From Chaetorhynchus papuensis (Eukaryota > Chordata > Aves > Passeriformes > Rhipiduridae): DNA of 64,000 nucleotides. The notes below the pieces were generated by a model. It was not told the origin of the DNA, did not search any database, and worked only from the letters and a program-made list of their open reading frames with translations. The DNA is taken from assembly GCA_013396525.1 (NCBI GenBank), contig VWYX01000675.1:372001-436000 (forward strand), read 5' to 3'. A program made the translations under genes and the position numbers. Of the stretch, positions 44,660 to 57,500 are shown piece after piece (the stretch's first letter is position 1; the number at the start of each line of letters is the position of its first letter).

Positions 44660-47600
44660 GGACACCTCCACGGGTTTCCCCCGATCCGGGTTTGCTGCCT
44701 GGTCCCCTCCCGGCACATCCTCCGGGGGATTCCCCACCCACAGCCCCCTCATCGCGTCCCCGGTGCTCTGAGACCACCCCAGCCTGTCCGAGGACCACCA
44801 TCCAGCCCGAATCTGGGACCAGCTCCCAGCCTGGCCCGGGACCCCCCACTCAGACTGACTTTTGGACCCACGCATTCAGTCTGGGCCAGGACCCCCCACC
44901 CATGCCCTTGCTGGGACCCCCACACCCAGAATGGCCCCCAGACCCTAACAAGGCTGCCAGCTTGGCCTGGGACCCCGCACAGCCTGGATCCAGGATGTCC
45001 CCTTCCATCCTGCTCCTGGGATACCCCTCCCAGCCCGACCCTCAGATTCTGGGACCCTCTACTGTCCTGCCCCCCCGCCCACAGTCCCCTCCGGCCCCCC
45101 CAGCCAGGCAGCGTCTGCAGAGGGGTCGGTGTGTGGCGAGCTGCCCACAGCCCCCATTCCAGAGGGGAAGAGGGAGAGAAATCAGGAATGACTTTGAGCC
45201 CAGGAGGGAGGGAGAGGTGGGAAAAAGGGTTACGGTCTGGGGTTTTTCTCATTACCCTGCTCTGATTTGATTGGTGATAAATATATAAAAGGGGAGATTT
45301 AGATCAGATATTAGGAAGAAGTTCTTGGCTGTGAGGGTGGGGAGGGCCTGGCACAGGTTGCCCAGAGAAGCTGTGGCTGCCCCTGGATCCCTGAACATGT
45401 CCCAGACCAGGCTGGACATTGGGGCTTGGAGCAGCCTGGGACAGTGGAAGGTGTCCCTGCCATGGCAGGGGGTTGGAACAAGACCCAGACCATTCCATTA
45501 TTCCACAATTTTATGAAATTCAATTAATTTCCCCAAACTGAGTCTGTTTTACCTGTGCCCGTACCTGGTGACATCCTGGTCCTTATCTCCATCTTTTCCT
45601 TGTATTTTTGCTCTCTGCCCAGTTGAGGAGAGAATGATCCAGAAGCTTTGGCACCTGGCCAGAGTGAGCCCCCCACAAGGTGGGTGACACCAACCCTCAG
45701 AAAGGTGGGTGACAAGTACAACTGCAAGCTGGGACAGCCCCTGCCAGCGGGGTGAGGGCGGGTGGCCCTGACAGGGTGTGGGGGCAAAGAGGGGCATGTG
45801 GGGGGCTGTATGGGGGTGTGGATACACGAGGGGCTGTAGGGGGGCTGTAGGAGGGGCTGTAGGGTTTCGGGGTGTATGGGGGGGCTGTAGGAGGGGCTGG
45901 TGACTGTATTGGGTTGGGGGGCTGCAGGAGGGGCTAAGGAGGGGTGTGGGGATGTGAGGAGGGGCTGCACCGGGTGTGTGGGTACCATGTCAGGGCCCCA
46001 CACGTGTCTGTGGTACCACGGGGAGGGGCACATCCCCTGGACCTGTTCCAGCCCTGTTGTCTGTGGCCCCTCACCCCAGCCAGGCTCTCCTGCAGCCCCA
46101 CTCAATGTGGGGTCAGTGCTCCCCTGCAGTGCTGTGCACCCCGAAGTGGGGCTGCTCCTTCAGGGGGGTCAGGAGCTGCAGCCTCACCCCTGCAGCCCAA
46201 CTGCCGAGCTCTGTGGTGCAGCGAGGACCCCCCAACCCACCCCTGGGCAGGCATCCCCAGGCACACCCTGCCTGCCGGGGCACCCCAGGGATCCTGGCAG
46301 CATCCCGGGGCCATCACCGCCTTCCGCATTCCTGCGCCCGCACGCCCTCCCCGCGTCCTGTTTGCCGGGCGCGTCACCCCGGCCTGAGTCACCCCGCGGC
46401 CTCTGCAGGTGACGGAAGGCCAACAATAGCCCACAAAGGGAGGATGTCCCCCCAAAGCCTTCCTCCGGCTCGTCTTCGAGGAAACCTCCCGCGGGAGGGA
46501 CGGGCCCCACCGGACGCACGGCGGACGAGGAGCTTCGTCCTGTTGACGCTGGCTCGGAGCGACACGCGGCCCCGGGGGTCCCCAGGGACGGCCCGTGCCA
46601 CCCCCGCGCTGGGCGAGGAGGAGGAGGAGGATGCCACTGAGGCTGATGGCACCGGGGATGGCACTGGGTGTGATGGCATTGCAGGGTGGAGCTCAGTGGT
46701 GGCAATAAAGGGGGTGGGGACCCCCTCGCCGTGCGGACCCCCTGGGAGTGGGGTGCAGCCCCCGGCCCCGGCCCCGGCCCCGGCAGGAACCAGGCAGGGA
46801 GGATGAAGCATCATTAACGCATGTCACTAATGAACAGGGTGACAGCAAAGCGCTGTCTGACTGTCCCCACGCACCGCATCGCCTCGTTGGGAAACAATCG
46901 CTGCAGTTCTGGTGTCCCCCTCCCACCTGTCCCCGTCCTGCCCCCGATGGGGACCCCTCACTGCCCTTTCCTGGGCTCCTCTCACAGAGGGGGGACCAGC
47001 GGGTGGTGGGGACACGGGCAGCCTGAGAGCATTCGTGACAGGAGCGTTCCGGGGCTCGGCCGGAGGCACCGGGTGGCGAGGGGACCACCCGGCCCTGCTG
47101 CTGCCGGAGCTGCAGGGAGCTTAGGGACGGGACACAGGACAGTGGGACACGGACAGGGGTCTGTGCGGCTCCGCGGCGCAGTCCTGGTGCCACCTCGTGG
47201 TAAGCGGGGTCCCAGTGCCACAGCTGGACAGTCGGAGCGGTGTCACTGCGGGGGGAATGGTGACACTGCCGGACAGGCGGGCACGGACACACCGGACAGT
47301 CCCTGAGGGGACACAGCCGGGCAGGCAGAACAGTGACACAGCCGGGCAGTTCAGTGACACAGCTGGACAGTCACCGTCCAGCAGGCCACCAAGTGCCACT
47401 GGGAAGGGGCAGCAGCTCGGAGGGTTCACGGTCCCCACACAGACCCAGCTTTGTCCGGCCTCGAGGCCGAGCCTGTGAGAGCTGGGGTGCAGGGACCCCA
47501 GGCCCAGGGAGAGGGGCCACACCCCAAAGATCTTCACGGGCTGTGATGAGCAATGCTCCTGTAGGGAGTGCTCCGGGAAGCCTGGGCGGGGATGTGGGGC

Positions 47601-48050
47601 TGTGGAGACAAATTTTGGCGGGGCCCATTGCAACAGATCAAGGTGCAATGGGCCTGAAGGGATGGCCTGGGGGGCTGACTGCCTTGGGGGGCTTCTGGCC
47701 CTCACCCCAGAGACCCCGTGTCAGCTCTCCATAGCTCTGGAACACAGGGGTTCCCCAGGGAGAAAAGCCCTTCCCTGGCTTCTCCCTGGCCATCAGGTGG
47801 TGCCAGGCTCAGCTGGCACGCTCTCACCTCTGCTCCTGCAGGATCTTTGGACTTTGTGCTGATTTTGCTGTTTGCTTTTATTTAGCAGTGGAATTCACTT
47901 TCCAAAGGGACAACAAACCCTGCTCCCCACGCCCTGTATCTGTCAGGGCCTCCTCCCTCCCATCCCGCATCCCTCCGCCCCTGGGGCAAAGGCACAGGAG
48001 GAGGGACCTGTCATGCACAGTGTCCCCTGAGTGCCACGGCCAGGACAGCC
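44660..48050. other. APLN-XPNPEP2 intergenic DNA
   Basis: Native sequence without recognisable coding exons. It holds a CR1 fragment (45292-45520), a GGGGCTGTAG-rich array at about 45828-45900, four CCCCGG hexamers at 46758-46782 and a CAGTGACACAGC-type array at about 47318-47372. Several long open frames are GC-driven and lack splice context. Confidence 0.65.
45292..45520 (+). mobile_element. CR1 LINE 3' fragment, intact sequence
   Basis: It runs from AGATCAGATATTAGGAAGAA through GCACAGGTTGCCCAGAGAAG, CCAGGCTGGACATTGGGG and GTGGAAGGTGTCCCTGCCAT to GGTTGGAACAAGACCCAG, in CR1 consensus order. It is the cleanest evidence for an avian or other sauropsid genome. Confidence 0.88.
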
Positions 48051-51000
48051 ATGTGCCCTCCACTCTGGATCGCAGCCTGGGCGCTCCTGCTCCACGGTAC
48101 GGCCGGCGGTGGGCTGGGCACTGGGGTGGGACGGCACATCTGGGACCCCCAGGAACCAGATACGGAGAGTGTGGGATGTCCCAGCCACAGCTCTGGGGGA
48201 AGCAGGGGTGAGTCCACCCCGGGGTAGGAGCCAGACTGTGTACAGGGCTCACCCGGCCCAGCTGCCCCAGGGATGGGCCCGGGGCAGGTGACAGGTCAGG
48301 AGCAGATCCCCCAGGGTGCAGAGACCAGGTACCCAAGGCCCCTCATACTGAGGATGACCCGATCCTGCACTGTCCCATGGACCCAAGCCAAGGTGAGAAG
48401 CCAGGTGCCAGCTGGTGATGGAGAGCCCAGGGAGTGGTGGTGGGACCGTGCCACGCAGCCCTGGGGAGAGGCCAGGTCCGGCCAGACACAGCCCCACCGT
48501 CAGCCAGCTCCTTCCACGGCCCCAGTGCTGGGATGCTCTGGGCAGGCTCCTGGCAGCCCCTCCGTGCTGGGCACCATCCCGTGATGATCCCATGGGCACC
48601 GGGAGATTTAATACCTCTTGAACCAGGGGATTACATTGGTTTTCACTCGCTATTCCTGGGGCTAAAAACATTGGGTTTTGCAAAATCCCCAAAGCTGAGC
48701 TGGCTGGCATTTGGGGCTGGGGATGAGGGTCACAGCTGCCCAGTGCAGTTCTGGGCTGGAGCAAAGGGCCAGCAGATGCCAGGCTGCAGCCTGAGGCTCC
48801 CGGGTGTTGCCGTGCCCACAGGCTGTGCTGCAGGGCGGGTGCCACAGGCTCCTTCCACCAGGAATGACATCCGGAACTGCTCCGTGGACCCACCGGTGAG
48901 CCCCGCCCTGCTCCCCCTCCCTGTTCCTGAGACCCCCGCCATGGGGGTCCCCCATTTCCAGCACGTTTCCCTGTGCCACCAGTACCTGCCACCGACGGCC
49001 ACCAACACGACGGCACGCCTGGCCGCTCTGCGGAGCACCATGAGGACCCGCGGTGCCCACGCCTACATCGTGCCCTCCACGGATGCCCACATGGTAAGGC
49101 AGGAGTCCCCCGCGCCCCCGGGGAGCCACTCCCCGCCGGCGCCCACAGCCACCTCTCACGGCTCCATCCCGGCTCCAGAGCGAGTACATCTCCAAGCGGG
49201 ACGCACGGCTGGGCTGGCTCACCGGTTTCACGGGCTCTGCAGGTGAGGGCATCCCCCCAACTCCCGGGGGGCTGGCACCTGCCTGCTGCTGCTCATTCCC
49301 GGGGAGTCCCGCTCCCTGAGAGCCTCTGGGGGTCCCTGCCGGCTGCAGGGAGAGAGAGAGAGGTGACCCCTGAGCCCCCACTTCTGTCCCAGGCACTGCT
49401 GTGGTGACGCAGGACAAGGCTGCCCTGTGGACTGACAGCCGCTACTGGACCCAGGCAGAGCGGGAGCTGGACTGCAACTGGGAGCTGCAGAGGACAAGTC
49501 AGTGGGGGCAGGATGGGGGCTGCTGAGTTTCCCCGCTCCCAGGAGCCCCCCAGCCCCTGCCACAGCCTCCTCTGGGCTCAGCGCGGGCTGGGACGCAGAG
49601 CAAACTCGCGGTGCCACCCAGCTCTGCCCCTCAGCCTCGATCGAGTCCATCGGGATGTGGATCCTGAAGGCGGTTCCTGCGGGGGGAAATGTCAGCTTGG
49701 ACCCCTTCCTCTTCTCCATCGGTAGGGCTGGCTGACACTGGGGGTCACCCTGCCTGCAGGAGGGCAGCTCCTGGGTGTGGATTTACCAGGAGCCCCAACC
49801 TGCGGGCTGCTCACCCCCCCAGACACCTGGAAGAGCTACAGCCGGGCTCTGCACGGCTCCGGCCGGACCCTGCTCCCCCTCGAGACCAACCTTGTGGATC
49901 AGGCATGGGGTGACCAGAGACCCCTTCCCCCCTCCAGCGAGATCTACAGCCTCCCAGCAGAGTTCACAGGTCTGACCCCAGCCTCCCACAGCTGCTGGGT
50001 GGGCGCTCACACACAGCACCCCAAGCCTGGGGCCTCGGTGGTCCCTGCACTGAGCTGACTGCTTGCCCGACTCCCAGGGAGCAGCTGGCAGGAGAAGGTG
50101 GCCGGGATCCGGCAGCGGATGGAGCAGCACGTGCGACGCCCCACGGCCGTGCTGCTGTCGGGGCTGGAGGAGACGGCCTGTAAGTACCCAGGTGCCGTGG
50201 TGGTGCCGTGGGAAGTGCTGCGGGCTTGAACCCTGGGGCTGGGGGAGCAGTGGCAGTCGCAGGAGTGGAGGTCTCGTTCCTGGCAGGGCTCTTCAACCTC
50301 CGTGGAGATGACATCCCCTACAACCCTGTCTTCTACTCCTACACCCTCCTGACCAACTCGACCATAAGGTGGGCGGCACGTCCCTGTGGGCACGGGGCAT
50401 GGAGGGGGCTCACCACCCACCCCCTTCCACCCTTCCTTTTCTGAGCCAGCCCCCATGGGATCCTCCTCTCAGCCCCGTTGCCCCATCCCCAGAGCCACCA
50501 CATCCTGCCGTGCCCAGCCCCGCTGACTGTCCCTCTGAGCCACATCCCTATCCATTCCCCGGCTCCCAGCCCAGGGCACGGCACACTCCCTTTCCTCACA
50601 GCCTGAGTTCCTCCCATCCCCAGCCCAGCATCCCCTCTGAGACCCCCAGGTCCCTCCTCTCTGCTGGCGTGGCCAGGCTTGGGGGGACCAAAGGCAGCAG
50701 GTGACCACCATGTCTGTGCCCACCCTGTCCTGCTCCCTCCCCAGCCTGTTCGTGGAGGGCCCCCGGCTCTCGGCGGCGGCGCGGGAGTCCCTGCGCTCGG
50801 GCTGCCCGGGGCCGCTGTGCGTGGAGCTGCAGGACTACGGGCAGGTGAGCGTCCACCTGCACCGCTACGCCCAGGGCAACGTCACCGTGTGGCTGGGCAC
50901 CGAGTACACCACCTACGGCCTCTACGGCATCATCCCCCAGGTGGGCACCGAGCCCGGCCATGGGGCACGTGGGTCCTGCAGGCTCGGGGACAGCCCCGTG

Positions 51001-53642
51001 TCACCGTGTTGTGGCCACCCCCGGGGCCTGAGGGCACAGGCAGCTGTGCCACCTCCTGCCTGCCCTCACAGGAGAAGCTGCTGGAGGAGAACTACTCACC
51101 CGTCATGATGGCCAAGGCTGTGAAAAATGCCCGTGAGCAGAAGATGCTGCGAGCTGCCCACGTAAGGGCCGTCCCCCTCCCCACAGACCCCTGCAGACGG
51201 GGGGCAGACTGGAGGAAGGGGGACGCTGATGCCCCCTCCCCGGTGCCCCTGGGCACCCCCAGGTCCGGGACGCGGTGGCCGTCATCCAGTACCTGCTGTG
51301 GCTGGAGAAGACAGTCCCGCAGGGGCAGGTGGACGAGTTTTTGGGGGCTCAGCACATCGATGCTCTTCGTTGGTCAGTGCTGCCCCCCAGGCCCGCCTTG
51401 CCCAGCAAAGGGCAGCTGGAGACCCTCAGCACCTCCCTTCCTCCCTGCTGCCTTCCAGGGCCCAGAACCACAGCCAGGGGCCCAGCTTCCAGTCCATCTC
51501 GGCCAGCGGGCTCAATGCGGCACTGGCCCACTACAGGTATGGCTGGGGCAGTGCTGGGCAGGGGGCAGGGGGCGGTGGGCAGTGGGCAGCTGGGAGAGGG
51601 CTCTGATCCCCCTCCCCTTGCAGCCCCTCCAACGGGAGCAGCCGGACGCTGTACACGGGCGAGATGTACCTCTTTGACACCGGAGGGCAATATCTGTGCG
51701 TAGCTTTGAACAGAGACCCCCCCACAGCCCCACATCCAGGGGCCCCCAGAGCCAGTGCTGGGGCTGCACCAGCCCCGTTCATGGCCCCCCTTTGCAGGGA
51801 CGGGACTACAGACATCACTCGGACCGTGCACTGGGGTGAGCCCACCCCACTGCAGAAGGTACCAGCCCCTCCCTTGTCAGCCAACATCCCCCTGCACTGC
51901 CCAGCACCCCCCCTGCACTGCCCAGCACCCCCCCTGCACTGCCCAGCACTTCCTGTGCTGCCCAACAACTCCCCTGCTCTGCCCAGCACCCCCTGCACTG
52001 CCCAGCACTCCCTATGGCACTCAGCACCACGGTCCTGGCCAGGGCTGGATGTGCAGGGGTGGGTGTCTGGGTACCACCCTGCTCCCCCCCGCCCTGCCCC
52101 ACAGGAAGCCTACACCCGTGTGCTGATGGGTAACATCGACCTCTCCCGCCTCGTCTTCCCGTCCAACACAGCAGGTGGGTGCCAAACCCAGCACTGGCCC
52201 TGCACAGAACCCCTGGCACAGGGAGCAGGAGGGCACTGGGGGGCCTCATGGGCTCCTTGGCCCCCATCCCACTTCTTCATTCCCCAGGGAGAACGGTGGA
52301 GTCCTTCGCCCGCCGGGCGCTCTGGGACATTGGACTCAACTATGGCCATGGGACCGGCCATGGCATCGGCAACTTCCTCTCAGTCCACGAGTGTAGGTGC
52401 CACCAGCGCTGGTGCTGGGCATGTGGGCTGAGCTATGGGGACAGGGACGAGGACAGGAGCTTGCTGGGGGCTTCTCATCACCCAGCAGAGCCTCTCTAAG
52501 GGGAAGGGCAATCCCTACTTGCAGCATGTTGTGGTCCTTGTCAGGATGGCCCCACAGTCCTTGCCTTGGTGGCTCTGTGGTCCTTGCTGGGGTGTCCCTG
52601 CAGCACCTGCCATCCCCAGAGCTCTAACCCACCCCATGTCCCTGCAGGGCCCGTGGGTTTCCAGTCCAACAACGTGCCACTGGAGGTCGGCATGTTCACC
52701 TCCATCGGTACGTCCCAGCACCCCGGCTCTCCGGGACAGCCCCGGGCACAGAGCCCAACCAGGGACGGGTGTCAGCTCTCAGCCCCACTCAGGGGCCAGA
52801 TCCCACCCTGCTGGGCTGGGCTGGGGGAGCCTCTGGGGTTGGGGGCTCACGAGGCATCTTCCCGGCCCTCAGAGCCCGGGTATTACCGGGATGGCGAGTT
52901 CGGGATCCGCATTGAGGACGTCGCCCTCGTGGTGGAGGCACAGACTGAGGTAAGGTGACGGGGATGGGGTGACAAGGGGGACAGGGGTGGCACAGCGTGG
53001 GGGCCTGCATCGAGTCAGGGGTGAGGGCAACTGCCAGGGGGTGGGGGACACCCAGTGACACCTCTCTATGGCAGCACCAGAGCGGGGAGAAGCCTTTTCT
53101 GACCTTCGAGGTGGTGTCCCTGGTGCCCTATGACCGCAACCTCATCGACCTCAGCCTCCTGTCCCCAGAGCAGGTACGGGGCTGTGCTCGGGGTGGGGAG
53201 CAGAGCAGGGATGTGAGGTCAGCACAGGGGGCTGGGGGGTGGATGCAGCAAAAAACCAGGACCATGGCACGAGGCTGGAGTGGTTAAATGAGGACAGGGC
53301 AGGGACGGATGTGGGGATGAAGAAGGGCAATGAGCTCCGCAGGTGGGGCCGGTGGTCGGGGTTTGGGGAAGCTGGACGGGGAGAGCCAAAGGAGGGGCAG
53401 CATCCGGGCCCCCCGCAGCCCCCCGCGGTGCCTGGCTGCAGATCCGGTACCTGAACTCCTACTACGAGAGGATCCGGGCGCACGTGGGGCCGGAGCTGCG
53501 GCGGCAGCGGCTGCAGGAGGCGTACGAGTGGCTGCAGGAGCGCACCCAGCCCTTCCCGGTGAACGGCGCCGGCCCCGCCGCCGCGGGCACGCTGGCCCTC
53601 GCCTCGCTGCTCTCGGTGCTGCTCAGCGGGCTGGGGGCCTGA
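48051..53642 (+). CDS. XPNPEP2: Membrane-bound Xaa-Pro aminopeptidase 2
   Basis: Twenty-one exons join in one frame to 678 residues (human 674): 48051-48096, 48822-48895, 48983-49093, 49179-49242, 49393-49497, 49635-49721, 49823-49969, 50078-50179, 50287-50368, 50745-50940, 51072-51161, 51263-51372, 51459-51536, 51624-51695, 51798-51858, 52105-52174, 52288-52392, 52648-52707, 52873-52949, 53075-53173 and 53442-53642. MCPPLWIAAWALLLHG is a short signal peptide; the C terminus ends in a hydrophobic LALASLLSVLLSGLGA tail fitting a GPI-anchor signal. Creatinase-type N domains precede the pita-bread metallopeptidase with its ligands in DGTTDITRTVHWG, GHGTGHGIGNF, EPGYY and IRIEDVALV. It cleaves N-terminal residues before proline, including from bradykinin, at the cell surface. 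The Trp usual before DGTTD is Leu here. Confidence 0.96.
51888..51955. repeat. 19-bp minisatellite in an XPNPEP2 intron
   Basis: Tandem CTGCACTGCCCAGCACCCC-type units, about three good copies with degenerate copies on to about 52015, lie in the intron after exon 15. Confidence 0.8.
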
Positions 53643-53738
53643 GCCCGCACCCACAGCCCCTCCACCCCCTCCCACCACGGCCGGGTCTTCCACCTCGCTC
53701 ACTTCCTTGTTTTGTTGTATTCTATTTGGTCGTTCGTG

Positions 53739-53744
53739 ATTAAA
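53739..53744 (+). terminator. XPNPEP2: XPNPEP2 poly(A) signal (ATTAAA)
   Basis: ATTAAA lies 97 bases after the stop codon, following a T-rich stretch. A five-copy CCCTGCTGTG array starts about 15 bases downstream and could act as the GU-rich element. Confidence 0.65.
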
Positions 53745-53759
53745 CATGAGCAAGGGGGG

Positions 53760-53812
53760 CCCTGCTGTGCCCTGCTGTGCCCTGCTGTGCCCTGCTGTGC
53801 CCTGCTGTGCCC
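53760..53812. repeat. CCCTGCTGTG x5 tandem repeat
   Basis: Five perfect or near-perfect 10-bp units lie just past the XPNPEP2 poly(A) signal. Confidence 0.85.
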
Positions 53813-54480
53813 GATGTGCTGAGGGCTGCCTCGCCGGTGGCTGTAGGGCTGCAGTCCTGCCCCCAACCCCCTCCTGTGACCCTGCTCGTGCCCCCTGTCC
53901 AGCCCTAGGGCGACCAAGCCAATGCCGACAGCGAGGAGATGGATTTGGGCAGATTGTAATTCTGGGGCAGAAGACGGAGGATTTGGAGTGAGAAGGTGCA
54001 GGGCAGCCAGCCCAACCAGGGGTGTCCCCACGGGTGCCAGCAGCAGAGTGACCGTGAGCATGTCCCAGCTGGGTGTGATGCCGAGCCGGGAGGACCTGTG
54101 GATACGGGGGACATCCCCGACCAAGTGTCACGCAGAGGGCTTGGCTGTCACAGCAGGATGAGCAGGCACGACAGAGGGGGCGGAGACTGTCACCTTTTGC
54201 ACTGGGGGACACACGGTGCCCATCTGCAGATGGCCAAGGGGCAGCATCACTGCCAGGGGAGGCAGGGCACGGGCAGCGTCACCGAGGGGCAGCACGGCCG
54301 AGAGGGGCCAGGGCGCAGACACCGTTCCCACCCAGGGGCCCCGGGCAGGGCAGCAGCTCGGTGGAGGGTTTCCTTCCTCCTGCCCCAGCCCGCGCCTCGC
54401 CAGCCACCCCGAGCACGGCTGCAAGCGCCTCTCATGTGACCGCCGGCTTCCTGTGCGCTGCCGGCTCGGTGCCGGTGCCG

Positions 54481-54506
54481 CGGGACGGGACGGGACGGGA
54501 CGGGAC
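54481..54506. repeat. CGGGA pentanucleotide x5 in the SASH3 5' flank
   Basis: Five perfect CGGGA units end about 46 bases before the SASH3 start codon, probably within the promoter or 5' UTR. Confidence 0.85.
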
Positions 54507-54551
54507 GTGCTCGGCGCTGCGGACGCTGCCCTCGCCCCCGGGCCCCGCGCC

Positions 54552-57500
54552 ATGCTCCGCCGCAAGCCCTCCAACGCCGGGGACAAGGAGCCGGGACACA
54601 GGAAGGTGAGTGCTGGCGGCATCCAGCTGCCCTCAGCATTGCAGATGTCCCGGCACATCCAGAGCTGTCCCAGCCCGGGCACAGGAGGGCCGTTGCCGGG
54701 GGCTGGGACAGCGTGGCAGCGGCCCTGCCATCAGTCCGTCTCTGCTGCCACCAGCCACTGTGGCCTCGCCAGTGCGCGGTCCTGGCCTTGTCCACCTCCC
54801 TCTCCGGCTTCCATCCTGTGGGGATGGGTGGCTGGGATGCGCAGCCCCCGGGGTCAGCGTGGGTGCCAGCTGGGGTGCCGGTGGGACCCGCGGGGCTGTG
54901 CTGGGGGAGGCTGTGCCCCCCTCCCCATGGCCTCGCCAGGCGTGGGCGGCCGCCCGTCGTTTCCTGGGGGCCATGGCTGTGCAAGGTGCTGCGGTCGGGC
55001 TGCAGCTCCGTGACGTGCGCCTGCCGCTTCCTCCGGCAGCACCGCTCCGACACGGGAGCCACAGGAGCCGCAGCTGCCGGTGCCACGGCCCCTCGAGAGT
55101 CCCCTGCGTGGCACGGCCACGTGCCACCCTGTGGCTGAAGTCACCAGTGAGGGCCAAAACTGGCCCCTCATCCCCCGCCAGGTCTCGCACCAGCTGGCAC
55201 TTCAGCTCTTGCCAAGCTTTGCTGGGCTGGCACCGGCACCAGCAAGGCACCGCGGGGAGCAGGGGCAGTGCCTGGTGCGGGGTCCTGCCCGTGACAGGCA
55301 CACACCCTGCCCTGGCAGCTCCTCTGTGCTGGCGAGCTCCCGCAGGAAATCTGGGTGACATCCCACTCCCTGCACCGGGGTGGCCCATCCAGCCCGGCCA
55401 GTCCCAGTGGGCATCCCCTGCCCTTGCCCAGCCACAGCCACTCTCACTTCCCCCTCTCTGCCCTGTGCCCTGACTCACATCCCACTGCCAGACTCCTCCA
55501 GCCACAGGGCAGCAGCTTTCCCAGCTGCAGAGCTGTTTTATCTCGGCAGTGAAGCCCTGGGGGGTTCAGTGCACCTGGCTCGGGTGGATTCAGGGCACTG
55601 GGGTGGGAGCGGGGCAGAAGCCAGCATCCCCTCTGCACGGATGCACCTGGAGCCGGCCCTGCCGCATAAAGCCACAGCTGGGTGTCACACTGAGAGCCAG
55701 CCCTCTGCAAGGAACGGCAAAACCAAGTGCTCAGGGATGTGAGGGGCGAATGAGGAGGAGAATAAAGAGGGGACAGCACAGGCTGTGCAGGGCTGGGAAG
55801 GGCCTCAGCCGCCACAGGAGCCGGCAGAGCTGCTTGAGAACGGAAACCCCTGGTGGTTGTGGTGGCAGAGCGAACACCGTGGTGTGAGCTCCGAGGGCCT
55901 CAAGGGCTGGCGATGGCAGCCGAGCTCACCGTGCTCCAAGGTGAGCACGCTGGTGCTGGCATCCAGGGATGAGGGACACCCTGTGGCTGTGCCGGCACCA
56001 AGGGCACTCCTGGCGTGGGGAAACCCTTCCGTGTGAGACAGACACCTGAGAGACCCTTCCACGTGAGACAGACACCTGAGAGGAAGGCAGGAAGCACAGG
56101 AAAGACTGAAAGGGGCAGGGATGGAAAGGTGCACCAGGACTGAGATCCAAAACCAGCTTTGATGGCTCAGGCACGGAGGTGGCACCAAGGTGGTGGTGAT
56201 GCTGGGGCTGTGCTCTCTGGGCTGTGGGGTGGCACTCACAGGTGGAAAACATGGAAAACTTTCAGTCCTGGAGCTGACCCTGTGGGTAGCAGCAGGGACA
56301 TGGCTGCTCTGGTGCTACCAGCCCTTCACTGCCTGCCCACGTGTGCTGAGAGGAGCTGTGGCACTGCAGAGCCCTGTGTCCCCCCATGTCCTGGCCCGTG
56401 TGCCAGCATGGCAGCGTGGCACAGCCCTGGGCTGCTCCCAGCACAGCAGTGCCAGGCTCCACGCCAGAGCACCCCTGCCCCAGGAAAGCTGTGCCAAGCA
56501 GCTGCACACGCACCAAGAGCTCTGCATCCCAGTTTGGGGAGTTGATGGCACATGGCAGCTCCTGGAAGAGGGCAGACAGGAAAGGCTGTGCCAGCCAAAA
56601 AGCTCTTCCCAGCAGTGGCATCACCCTGGGATGGGCAGAGCAGCCCAAAGGGAGGAGAGGAACTGGGGCAGGGGATGCAGGAAGAAGCCCTCACCTTTCC
56701 ATCTCCCCCCTCACACCCCTGCCCCTGCTCCCAGCTTTCCCTACAGCGTTCCAGCAGCTTCAAGGACTTCGGCAAGTCCAAGGTCAGCTCCCCCGTGTCA
56801 AGCGAGGAGTTCAGCCTGGAGGAGAACGTGAGTTCCCAGCATCCCCGGGGCAGCAGCACCCCTTGACACGCCCTGCTCCCCCGGGAACAGCCCATTTCAG
56901 AGCTGGTTTCCCAAAACTCCTGGTCTTACCAGTGGCCCACGTGTCACGGAGCAGCCCCAGGGTGCCAGCACTGGTGGGATTTGGGATCTCACAGCCCTGT
57001 GTGACCCTGCTGAGGCTTGCCCAGGGTGGGGGCTCTGCCTTCACTGTCCATCCCGCTGGCAGATCCCTGAGGATGATGCCAGCCGTGCCAGCCCCGAGGA
57101 GGCCGTGCGGAGCAGCGGGACCAAGCTGGGCAGGAAGTGGCGGGCGGTCATCTCACGTACCATGAACCGCAAGATGGGCAGGATGGCCGTGAGAGCGCTG
57201 GCCGAGGGGAAGGTGAACGGGGGTCTGGGGACACGGGCAGGTGAGCGGGGGACAGCTCCCCCTCCCTCGGCCTGACCCTGGTACCCCCAGCAGGGAGAGG
57301 TGGAGGAGGAGGGGTCCCCATGCCCCCTGTCCCCGGCCAGCAGCACGGAAGAGCGGAGCCATGACAAGGTGCCCCTGTCGTACCTGGAGCTGGAGGAGGA
57401 GGAGGACGGGCGCCCAGCCCTCGGACGCCAGATGTCCAGCGGTGAGGCCGGCCCCGGCAGGACACTGGCCCCGCGTCCCCAGCCGGGCACATCCTGACCC

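Noticed and set aside
43119..45270. Long + strand open frames crossing the second N run
   Set aside because: They lie antisense to APLN, pass through N and blocks, and have no family similarity.
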